From DATFGK01 sp046712825 (GTDB lineage Bacteria > Actinomycetota > AC-67): a stretch of 8,676 nt of DNA. The notes beneath the pieces are model-generated. The model was not told the origin of the DNA, made no database searches, and was given only the letters and a program-made list of their open reading frames with translations. Shown here piece by piece: positions 1-6,064 of the stretch. Position 1 is the first letter of the stretch; each line of letters opens with the position of its first letter. The position numbers were made by a program, and so were the translations under genes. The stretch spans positions 1 to 8,676 of the forward strand of contig JBKKCR010000243.1 of NCBI GenBank assembly GCA_046712825.1, given 5' to 3'.

Positions 1-647
1 TGACGTACCAATTCGCCGCCGAGCGCGTCGCCGGGATGGACGTCCTCGACGCCGGCTGCGGTGAGGGCTACGGCGCCTCGATCCTCGCCGGACGCGCGGC
101 CTCTGTGCTCGGGATCGACCTCGAGCGTGACGTCATCGATCACGCGGCCGTGCGCTACCCGAACGTGCGCTTCGAGGTCGGCGACCTTTCTTCGCTCGCC
201 TTCCCGGAGGGATCGTTCGATGCGATCGTGTCGTTCCAAGTCATCGAGCACCTCCAGAGCCCACGGGGCTTCGTCACCGAGTGTGCGCGGGTCCTCCGAC
301 CCGGCGGGGTACTGATCCTGTCCACCCCGAACCGGCTCACGTTCTCGCCCGAAGGGGTCCGCAACCCGTTCCACACGGTGGAGTTCGCCCCCGCGGAGCT
401 TCGTGGGGTACTCGAGGAAAGCTTCGACGTTCAGATGCTCGGCGGCACCTTCCACAAAGCGCGCTTGTCGCTGATCGAGCGCCTGATGCGCGACAGCCTT
501 CCCGAGCGGCTCGTCTCCCAGCCGGCACCGGAGTGGCCGGCCTGGCTCCGGAGGACCGTCGCGGCCGTGAAGCCGAGGGACTTCCGGATCCGCTCCAAGC
601 GCGTCGAGCGCGGGCTCGACCTCGTCGCGGTCGCGCGCCGCCGGTAG
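1..647 (+). CDS. Class I SAM-dependent methyltransferase, Rv3030-like (5' truncated)
   Basis: Predicted to transfer a methyl group from S-adenosylmethionine, probably to a sugar hydroxyl of an alpha-glucan, in the cytoplasm. The frame is open from base 3 and the gene begins before the window: the first visible residues (TYQFAAERVAG) are the usual lead-in to motif I, so the ATG at 36 is internal. In the 214 visible residues, motif I VLDAGCGEGYG is at 14-24, the acidic ribose-binding residue is in GIDLE at about 39, SFQVIEHL (motif II/post-II region) is at 77-84, and STPNRLTFSP with NPFHTVEF is at about 107-128. The combination of LDAGCGEGYGA, VIEHL and STPNR(L/I)TFSP strongly recalls mycobacterial Rv3030, beside the GH57 and GT4 genes of the methylglucose lipopolysaccharide locus. 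The next gene starts 9 nt after the TAG in the same frame, implying an operon. The methyltransferase fold is near certain; the acceptor is inferred from context. Confidence 0.9.
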   Translation, partial: TYQFAAERVAGMDVLDAGCGEGYGASILAGRAASVLGIDLERDVIDHAAVRYPNVRFEVGDLSSLAFPEGSFDAIVSFQVIEHLQSPRGFVTECARVLRPGGVLILSTPNRLTFSPEGVRNPFHTVEFAPAELRGVLEESFDVQMLGGTFHKARLSLIERLMRDSLPERLVSQPAPEWPAWLRRTVAAVKPRDFRIRSKRVERGLDLVAVARRR

Positions 648-656
648 CGACGGTCC

Positions 657-2195
657 GTGGGCGTCTTCTCGCTCGTCCTTCACACGCATCTACCGTACGT
701 GCGGCGCAACGGCGTCTGGCCGTCGGGCGAGGACTTCTTCCACCAAGCCGCGACCGAGAGTTACCTGCCGATGCTCGAAACGCTCGAGCGCGTCGCCGAG
801 AACAACTCCGGCGGTCCCGCGCTGACGGTCGGCATCACGCCGCTGATCGCACACCAGCTCCAAGACCCGTACATGCTCCGCGAGCTCGAGCTGTATCTGG
901 GCCGGTACGAGCTGCGCGCCTGGTGGCAGGTTGCCAACTACGACGACGTCTACGCCGAGGAGTTCAAGGACATCGCCGCGTTCTACGCGCGACACGCGCG
1001 TCGTCAGCTCGCCCGGCTGGAGTCGCTCCCGAACGGGATCGCCGGCGCCTTCGGAGCGCTGGAGCGGGCCGGCGTCATCGAGATCGCCGGGGGGCCCGCG
1101 TCGCATCCGGTCTTGCCCGAGATCGGCGAGCCGAGCATCACGCGCGCCCAGGTCTTCCACGGCGTCGCCGAGCACGAGCGTCACTTCGGGAAGCACCCGC
1201 GCGGGATGTGGCTTCCGGAGTGCGCTTACCGGCCGGGCCTCGGGATAGAGGAGCTCCTTGAGGAGGCGGGCGTCACGCACGTCGTCGTCGACGGTCCGAC
1301 GATGCTCCGGAGCGACGGCCCCGGCGCGACGTTCCGTCCGCGTCGCATCGGCTCGAGCAACGTCGCCGCATTCGCGCGCAACCTCGACGTCACGTATCGC
1401 GTTTGGTCGCCGACGGGCGGCTACCCGGGCAACAAGTGGTACCGCGAGTACTTCGCCTACGACATGACGGCCGGCTTCAAGAACTGGCGCGTGACCTCCG
1501 TCCACACGCCGATCGCGGGCAAGAAGCCGTACGACCCGGCCCGCGGAGCCGAACGCGCGGCCAAGGACGCCGAGGACTTCGTCGCGCTCGTCGACCGGTC
1601 GCTGACCGAGCACGAGGAACGCACCGGCGCCGAGGGCATCGTGGTGGCGTGCTACGACACCGAGCTCTTCGGGCACTGGTGGTTCGAAGGCCCGGCGTTC
1701 CTCGAGAAGGTCTACGCGCTGCTGGAAGGCCACCCGCGCATCAGGCCGATGTCGCTAGGCCGCGCGCTCGACGAGGTTCCGCCCGAACGCTCGGTCGAGC
1801 TCGCGGAAGGGTCATGGGGGTTCCGCAAGGACCTGCGCTCGTGGATCGCGCCCGAGACCGAGGAGATGTGGCGCGCCCTCGCCGAGACCGAATCGGAGAC
1901 CGTGCGGATCGCTCGCAAGTTCACCGAGCCGGGCCCTTCTCAGGAGCGCGCGCTCTCGCAGCTCGCTCGCGAGCTCTTCCTACTTCAGTCGAGTGACTGG
2001 CCGTTCATGGTTCTGCGAGGAAAGAACGCCGGCTACGCACGCGAGCGGTTCGACGGGCATCGCGAGCGCTGGTCGCGGCTCGCCGAGGCGCTTCTCCGAA
2101 GGATGCCGGCCGCGCCGCTCGATCGCCTGACCGCGGAGCTGGCCGAGCTAGATAACCCGTTCCCGGACCTGGGCTACAAGGCGTTCAGCTCGTAG
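657..2195 (+). CDS. GH57 (DUF1957-type) 1,4-alpha-glucan branching enzyme
   Basis: Predicted cytoplasmic enzyme that cuts an alpha-1,4-glucan and rejoins the piece as an alpha-1,6 branch. The 512-residue protein has the expected GH57 landmarks: HTHLPY at 9-14, a second conserved segment ASHPVLPEI at 148-156, WLPECAY at 185-191 with the probable nucleophile Glu188, and CYDTELFGHWWFEGP at 332-346 with the probable acid/base Asp334. The C-terminal helical DUF1957 region includes SSDWPF at 445-450. Length is typical of the Thermus/Thermococcus/mycobacterial branching-enzyme group. The GTG start puts the first beta-strand (FSLVLHTHLPY) right at the N-terminus as in homologues; there is no clear Shine-Dalgarno, so translation is probably coupled to the methyltransferase 9 nt upstream. 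The last 22 nt overlap the convergent DUF3152 gene. A hydrolase (amylase-like) activity is the main alternative, since no Tyr is visible between residues 192 and 246, roughly where the family's branching loop lies. Confidence 0.93.
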   Translation: MGVFSLVLHTHLPYVRRNGVWPSGEDFFHQAATESYLPMLETLERVAENNSGGPALTVGITPLIAHQLQDPYMLRELELYLGRYELRAWWQVANYDDVYAEEFKDIAAFYARHARRQLARLESLPNGIAGAFGALERAGVIEIAGGPASHPVLPEIGEPSITRAQVFHGVAEHERHFGKHPRGMWLPECAYRPGLGIEELLEEAGVTHVVVDGPTMLRSDGPGATFRPRRIGSSNVAAFARNLDVTYRVWSPTGGYPGNKWYREYFAYDMTAGFKNWRVTSVHTPIAGKKPYDPARGAERAAKDAEDFVALVDRSLTEHEERTGAEGIVVACYDTELFGHWWFEGPAFLEKVYALLEGHPRIRPMSLGRALDEVPPERSVELAEGSWGFRKDLRSWIAPETEEMWRALAETESETVRIARKFTEPGPSQERALSQLARELFLLQSSDWPFMVLRGKNAGYARERFDGHRERWSRLAEALLRRMPAAPLDRLTAELAELDNPFPDLGYKAFSS

Positions 2196-2962
2196 GGCCT
2201 CGGCCAGGGGTTCGGCTTGCAGGTGTATCCGTTGGTGGTCATGCCCTTCGACTGCTGCATCATCACCGGCGCGTACGCCCCGTCCTTCGAGCAGCCTCGA
2301 TGGTGCTGGCCCAGCGTGTGGCCGATCTCGTGGTTCACGAGCATCTGCCGGTAGACCGGCACAGCTCCCGGCCAATGGTCCGATCCCTTGAACCACCGGT
2401 CGGAGTTGAGCACGACCTCTTTGGAACCGGCGCATGAGTAGTAGTAGTTCACACTCAACCCGATCAGCTGCATGCAGCGTTTCTCCGCCGAGGCCGGCTT
2501 GCGCAGGCCGACGAGCAGCGACCCCTCCGGGTCGTACCGGAAACGCACCTCGCCGCTCGCGATCCACGAACGCTTGTCGCAAAGCACCGACAGCAGGTCC
2601 TCCACGAACTGCGAGGCCGTGGTGGCCAGCCCGTCCTCGACCAGAACCCGGAAACGAACGAGCTTCGCGCCCGGCGTGCCGCAGGTCTTGCTGGGCTGCG
2701 CAGGCCCGCTGCTCGCGAGGAACGATGGAGCCGGGGCCACCGACTTCTTGACGGGCACCTTGGGCTGCTTCGCCTTCGGGGCCGGGCTGGTCGAGGGGGT
2801 GGGGGTGATCGCGGAGCCCGGCGGCAAGACGGCAACCGCCCGGGTCTGCGGTCGTCCGGCCTCGGCCAGGATCGCCGAACCCGCTCCGCCCCCGAAGCCG
2901 AACAGCAACCCGATCAGGGCGCCGATATAGACCGGCCACCAACCGAACTTGAACTTCTTCAG
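2174..2962 (-). CDS. Membrane-anchored DUF3152-type zinc metallopeptidase-like protein
   Basis: Probable extracytoplasmic protein with a metzincin-like zinc site; substrate unknown. Read from a CTG at 2962 it has 262 residues: a basic N-terminus (KKFK), one hydrophobic segment at about 7-29, a Pro/Ala/Ser/Lys-rich linker to about 90, then a globular domain. HEIGHTLGQHH at 211-221 fits HExxHxxGxxH (His211, His215, His221, Glu212), and PVMMQQS at about 232-238 resembles the Met-turn. Six cysteines in the domain (about 94, 128, 163, 177, 224, 248) suggest three disulfides and an oxidising location. The CTG is favoured because AGGGGG lies 6 nt upstream and this start completes the charged anchor; the first conventional start, a TTG at 2908, would cut the hydrophobic segment in half. 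It lies between GH57 and GT4 on the opposite strand, so it is not in their operon. The DUF3152 call is from remembered motifs; proteolytic activity is unproven for the family as far as I know. Confidence 0.85.
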   Translation of the reverse strand: MKKFKFGWWPVYIGALIGLLFGFGGGAGSAILAEAGRPQTRAVAVLPPGSAITPTPSTSPAPKAKQPKVPVKKSVAPAPSFLASSGPAQPSKTCGTPGAKLVRFRVLVEDGLATTASQFVEDLLSVLCDKRSWIASGEVRFRYDPEGSLLVGLRKPASAEKRCMQLIGLSVNYYYSCAGSKEVVLNSDRWFKGSDHWPGAVPVYRQMLVNHEIGHTLGQHHRGCSKDGAYAPVMMQQSKGMTTNGYTCKPNPWPRPYELNAL

Positions 2963-2968
2963 AAGGAT

Positions 2969-2974
2969 CCCCCT
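2969..2974 (-). promoter_or_regulatory. Shine-Dalgarno supporting a CTG start
   Basis: On the minus strand the sequence reads AGGGGG-ATCCTT-CTG, a purine-rich Shine-Dalgarno with 6 nt spacing to the CTG at 2962. No ATG, GTG or TTG lies at a suitable distance in this frame. The site decides the start proposed for the metallopeptidase-like gene. Confidence 0.5.
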
Positions 2975-2990
2975 AAGAGTCGAGCCCCGA

Positions 2991-2995
2991 AAGGA
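2991..2995 (+). promoter_or_regulatory. Alternative Shine-Dalgarno for a 27-residue longer GT4 protein
   Basis: AAGGA lies 6 nt before an in-frame GTG at 3002. Taken alone it is the best ribosome-binding site upstream of the glycosyltransferase and competes with AGGA at 3070-3073, which serves the TTG at 3083. The longer protein would start MTDSRATCPAM. The gap to the divergent gene's start at 2962 would then be only 39 nt, little room for two promoters, which is a mild argument for the later start. Confidence 0.35.
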
Positions 2996-3082
2996 TATTC
3001 AGTGACGGACTCGAGAGCGACTTGCCCGGCGATGCGTCTCCGTTTTGCCCGGCAGTGGACGCGCGTGACAGGATTCGCCGTC

Positions 3083-4357
3083 TTGCGGATCCTCATCCTT
3101 TCGTGGGAGTACCCGCCGCGCATCGTCGGCGGCTTGGGGAAGCACGTCCACCGCCTGTCGCTCGCCCTCGCCGAGGCCGGCCACACCGTCCATGTCGTCA
3201 CCCGCGACCACCCGGACGCCCCATCCGAGGAAGAGATCGACGGCGTCCACGTCGTCCGCGTCGGCGAGTACCCGCCGATGGTCCCCTTCGAAGAGCTGAT
3301 CCCCTGGGTGATGCAGTTCAACGTGGGCGTCCTCGAGCGCGCCACGAAGATCCTGCTCGAGGAGGAGGTCGATCTCGTCCACGCGCACGACTGGCTCGTC
3401 GGATACGCGGCCGCCGCCGTGAAGAACCTCTTCGACCTGCCGCTGGTTTCGACCGTCCACGCCACCGAGTACGGACGCCATCAGGGGTACCTGCCGGGCC
3501 CGATGAACAAGCTGATCCACCAGATCGAATGGTGGCTCACCTACGAGTCACGACGCACGATCACATGCTCGCGGTACATGCATGACCAGATCAAGGAGAT
3601 CTTCCAACTCCCCGCAGACAAGCTCGACGTGATCTCGAACGGCGTCGACCTAGAGGCGGTGCACAAGCCCGAAGGTATCGAAGAGTTCCGCGCCGAGCGT
3701 CTCGCCGATGGCGAGAAGATGATCTTCTTCGCCGGCCGGCTCGAGTACGAGAAGGGCGTGCAGACGGTCCTCGATGCGTTGCCGCTCGTGGACAAAGAGG
3801 TTCCTGTTCGATTCTTCGTCGCCGGAGTCGGCACGCATGAGCAGGCCTTGCGCGAGCACGTCGAGCGCGACGGCCTCGACGGCCGTGTCGAGTTCCTCGG
3901 CTTCGTACCCGACGAGGAGCTCGCCATGTACTACGCCGCCGCCGATCTCGCGGTCGTGCCCTCGCTGTACGAACCGTTCGGCATGGTCGCCCTCGAGACG
4001 ATGGCGGCCGGTACGCCGTGCATCGCCGCTGATACCGGCGGCCTGCGCGAGCTCGTCGTTCACGACGCGACCGGATTGCGGTTCGAGCCCGGCGACCCGG
4101 CGTCGCTCGCAGCCGCCATCTTGCGCCTGCTCACCGACGCCCGACTCGACCGGCGTCTCACGCTCGACGCGCGACGCATGCTGAACGACCAGTTCTCCTG
4201 GAAGTCGATCGCCGATCGGACGGTGGACGTCTACGAACGAGCGATCCGCGAAGAGCGGGTGCTCCGCAGGACCCACCGTCGAGACGAGAGAGCGCCGCTC
4301 CGCGTCATCCTCGGCCGGTCCGAGATCCTTGGGCTCGCGGGCGAACCCGCCGGTTAG
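3083..4357 (+). CDS. GT4 alpha-glucan glycosyltransferase, Rv3032-like
   Basis: Predicted retaining GT-B glycosyltransferase that extends an alpha-1,4-glucan from a nucleotide-activated glucose in the cytoplasm. From the TTG at 3083 it has 424 residues. The N-terminal domain opens with MRILILSWEYPPRIVGGLG, whose GGLG loop (16-19) is the glycogen-synthase-type donor loop, and contains HAHDW at 100-104. The C-terminal domain has GRLEYEKG at 218-225 (donor-binding Arg219 and Lys224) and the EX7E motif EPFGMVALE at 297-305. These motifs and the length closely recall mycobacterial Rv3032, the MGLP/glycogen alpha-1,4-glucosyltransferase. Start choice: TTG at 3083 has AGGA 9 nt upstream and gives the family N-terminus. 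An in-frame GTG at 3002 has a better-spaced AAGGA but adds 27 Arg-rich residues with weaker G/C bias at third positions; GTG 3065 is also possible. A general glycogen-synthase role is the alternative to an MGLP-like product. Confidence 0.92.
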   Translation: MRILILSWEYPPRIVGGLGKHVHRLSLALAEAGHTVHVVTRDHPDAPSEEEIDGVHVVRVGEYPPMVPFEELIPWVMQFNVGVLERATKILLEEEVDLVHAHDWLVGYAAAAVKNLFDLPLVSTVHATEYGRHQGYLPGPMNKLIHQIEWWLTYESRRTITCSRYMHDQIKEIFQLPADKLDVISNGVDLEAVHKPEGIEEFRAERLADGEKMIFFAGRLEYEKGVQTVLDALPLVDKEVPVRFFVAGVGTHEQALREHVERDGLDGRVEFLGFVPDEELAMYYAAADLAVVPSLYEPFGMVALETMAAGTPCIAADTGGLRELVVHDATGLRFEPGDPASLAAAILRLLTDARLDRRLTLDARRMLNDQFSWKSIADRTVDVYERAIREERVLRRTHRRDERAPLRVILGRSEILGLAGEPAG

Positions 4358-4427
4358 GACCCAGCCGAAAAGTCGGGACTCCGAGCTCCTCAAGCCACCG
4401 CCGGCTCAGGGCGACAATCGTAGGGAG

Positions 4428-4583
4428 ATGATCGCCTTCCTGGCCGGGCTCTGTCTCAAGGGCGACAACAACATCTGCCCGGCCGGCAGCACCCAGATCC
4501 CCGCGGTCTACGCCGCCTCGGCGGGATTCCTCGCCATCGCCGTCATCGGCTTCATCTGGCTTGCGTTCCGCATCAAGCGCTAG
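4428..4583 (+). CDS. Small single-pass membrane protein, 51 residues, unknown function
   Basis: I do not recognise this protein. The ATG at 4428 opens a 51-codon frame. It has a short hydrophobic start (MIAFLAGL), then CLKGDNNIC with cysteines at 9 and 17, then a clear membrane segment at about 26-47 (VYAASAGFLAIAVIGFIWLAF) and a basic tail RIKR. By the positive-inside rule the C-terminus should be cytoplasmic and the two-cysteine loop outside. AGGGAG touches the ATG and is closer than usual, so the exact start is uncertain; an upstream in-frame TTG at 4329 lies inside the glycosyltransferase gene and adds a polar, unstructured stretch that looks non-coding. It begins 70 nt after the GT4 stop on the same strand, probably co-transcribed, and ends 9 nt from the convergent sulfotransferase stop. 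The hydrophobic pattern and clean spacing support a real gene, but the evidence is limited. Confidence 0.6.
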   Translation: MIAFLAGLCLKGDNNICPAGSTQIPAVYAASAGFLAIAVIGFIWLAFRIKR

Positions 4584-4592
4584 CGGCTCGCC

Positions 4593-5300
4593 TCAGAACC
4601 GGTAACCGAACCGCTCCATGTCGGGCCGGAACACCTGCTCGACGAGCCTGCGCGCCTCGTCTGTGTAGTAGGTGTGGTAGTCCTTCTCTCGCTCGGGCGT
4701 GGGGTTGAGGTTGGGGATCTCGATCCCCGAGGGAGCGCCCACTCGCTCGAGCACCTCGTCGAGCTCTTGCTGTATCCGCTCGAACCGCATGATGTGATCC
4801 ATGCCGTCGATGTATCGCCGATACATGTGCTGCGGCCGCGCCGGGACCCGGCCCAGCATCCTCCACGGACGCTTCCACGACGCCCTTCGCGTATATCGCT
4901 CGACCACCCACTCACTGAAAGTGAGCGACTCGGCGCGCTTCAGGTCGTCGAGCGCTCCCGGCTTTCGATGGAGGAACGACTTCGGATCGTTCACCAGGTC
5001 TGCGTAGGTCGTCCGATGTTTGGTGTAGAGCGAAACCAGTGAGTCGAAGGGGTTCCGAACCGCGCAGAACTTGAACAGGTCCTGCGCCTTCTCCGGCGGA
5101 ACCAACCGGTGATCGAGAAGATCTTGAAGCGTTCCGTGCTTGGAGTCGACGATCGTCTTGCCGTCGGCGTCGAGGATGTCCTTCCACGGCACGCGCACCG
5201 CGCCGAGGTGCGGGACCAGTACGCCGTACGCGATCGCCGTGCAGCCGGTACGCGGCGCCATGACGAACAGGAAGCGGTACTTGTCTGAGATGAAAGCCAT
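4593..5300 (-). CDS. PAPS-dependent sulfotransferase (Sulfotransfer_2-like)
   Basis: Predicted to transfer sulfate from 3'-phosphoadenosine-5'-phosphosulfate to a hydroxyl, most likely on a glycan given its neighbours. The 235-residue protein starts MAFISDKYRFLFVMAPRTGC; APRTGCTAI at 15-23 is the 5'-phosphosulfate loop in the (K/R)xGCT form of the carbohydrate sulfotransferase group, and FCAVRNPFDSLVSLY at 78-92 is the 3'-phosphate site, with Arg82 and Ser90 at the canonical spacing. A basic/aromatic stretch (MYRRYIDGMDHIMRFERI) at about 159-176 fits the C-terminal half of such enzymes. No signal peptide or membrane segment is visible, so it should be cytoplasmic. It is the last gene of the minus-strand operon; its ATG lies 9 nt after the acyltransferase stop in the same frame and has no clear Shine-Dalgarno, suggesting coupled translation. 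The family call is firm; the acceptor is unknown. Confidence 0.88.
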   Translation of the reverse strand: MAFISDKYRFLFVMAPRTGCTAIAYGVLVPHLGAVRVPWKDILDADGKTIVDSKHGTLQDLLDHRLVPPEKAQDLFKFCAVRNPFDSLVSLYTKHRTTYADLVNDPKSFLHRKPGALDDLKRAESLTFSEWVVERYTRRASWKRPWRMLGRVPARPQHMYRRYIDGMDHIMRFERIQQELDEVLERVGAPSGIEIPNLNPTPEREKDYHTYYTDEARRLVEQVFRPDMERFGYRF

Positions 5301-5309
5301 GTCGTGCGG

Positions 5310-6053
5310 TTAGGTCCCGCGCTGTCCCGTGCCGGTGCGGGTCTTGAGCACCTTCGCCGGCACGCCGCCGACGATCGAGCGTGGCGGAACGTCTCTGTTC
5401 ACGAGCGCGTGCGACGCGATGATGGAGCCCTCCCCCACCGTCACGCCGCGCAGCACGGTCGATTTCTCTCCGATCCAGCAGTCGCGGCCGATCACCACCG
5501 GCGACTTCACGATGCCCTGCTTCTTGATGGTCACGTTGATGTCGTCGTAAATGTGATCGAAGTCGCACACGTAGATCCAGTCCGCGAAGATGCAGTCGTC
5601 TCCGATGTCGATGTCGAGATAGCAGTTGATCGTGTTCTTGGCTCCGAACACGACCTTGTTGCCGATACGAAGGTTGCCCTCGTGACAGCGGATCGCGTTG
5701 CCCTTGCCGATCCAGACCCACCGTCCGAGCGTCAGCCGCCCGTAGCCGCGACGGGCGTACACCTCGACCTTCGGTCCGAGGAAGACGAATCCCTCGGTCT
5801 TGATATGCGGGTGGGTGATCTTGAACTTCAAGAACCGGATGCCGAGGATCCAGTACCGCCAGGTGTACAGCCGGTGCGACCAGATGAACCGCAGCGTCCG
5901 TCCGAGGCGGACCGGGAACGAACCGGCCCGACCGGGCGGAGGCGGATCCGGCGCGAGCTCCGGCCCCGCTGCGGACAGGACCTCGGCGGCCTCGGGGACG
6001 ACGGGCTCGGCGCCCGCGGCGGCCTCAGCGATGAACGGTCTCGGGTCCTCCAT
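5310..6053 (-). CDS. Left-handed beta-helix (hexapeptide-repeat) acyltransferase, Rv3034c-like
   Basis: Predicted CoA-dependent O-acyltransferase (acetyl or similar) acting on a sugar hydroxyl in the cytoplasm. The 247-residue protein has an Ala/Pro/Glu-rich N-terminal tail (about 1-45), an aromatic/basic stretch around 50-75 (RFIWSHRLYTWRYW), then hexapeptide coils. These include GRWVWIGKGNAIRC, LRIGNKVVFGAKNTINCY, IGDDCIFADWIYV, the likely catalytic-His segment CDFDHIYDD, and the end coils PVVIGRDCWIGEKS, VTVGEGSIIASHAL and IVGGVPAKVLK. The CHEG, NCYLDI and CDFDH pattern recalls actinobacterial proteins of the Rv3034c type near the MGLP genes. The ATG at 6053 was chosen because it lies 11 nt after the upstream methyltransferase stop; the open frame continues into that gene without a better start. 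It is the middle gene of the three-gene operon. Acyl donor and acceptor cannot be read from sequence. Confidence 0.88.
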   Translation of the reverse strand: MEDPRPFIAEAAAGAEPVVPEAAEVLSAAGPELAPDPPPPGRAGSFPVRLGRTLRFIWSHRLYTWRYWILGIRFLKFKITHPHIKTEGFVFLGPKVEVYARRGYGRLTLGRWVWIGKGNAIRCHEGNLRIGNKVVFGAKNTINCYLDIDIGDDCIFADWIYVCDFDHIYDDINVTIKKQGIVKSPVVIGRDCWIGEKSTVLRGVTVGEGSIIASHALVNRDVPPRSIVGGVPAKVLKTRTGTGQRGT

Positions 6054-6064
6054 CGGGTGCGAGA

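Noticed and set aside
281..1261. Long plus-strand open frame (326 codons) across the methyltransferase and GH57 genes
   Set aside because: Very Arg/Ala/Pro-rich with no motif; it shadows two well-supported genes in another frame, as expected in high-GC DNA.
690..1733. Long minus-strand open frame (347 codons) antisense to GH57
   Set aside because: Antisense shadow of a conserved gene; composition is Arg/Val/Leu/Asp-rich and no domain is recognisable.
2174..2195. 22-nt tail-to-tail overlap of the GH57 and DUF3152 genes as an antisense regulatory element
   Set aside because: Short convergent overlaps are common in compact genomes; nothing in the sequence indicates regulation.
2148..2942. Minus-strand open frame overlapping the DUF3152 gene in a different frame
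   Set aside because: The neighbouring frame has HExxHxxGxxH, paired cysteines and a membrane anchor; this one is compositionally biased with no motif.
4358..4427. Possible rho-independent terminator after GT4
   Set aside because: No stem-loop followed by a T-run; the short gap leads straight into the small membrane protein gene.
4584..4615. ACCGGT-centred palindromic sequence at the convergent gene ends
   Set aside because: Too short, with no T-run, and part of it is sulfotransferase coding sequence; not supportable as a terminator.
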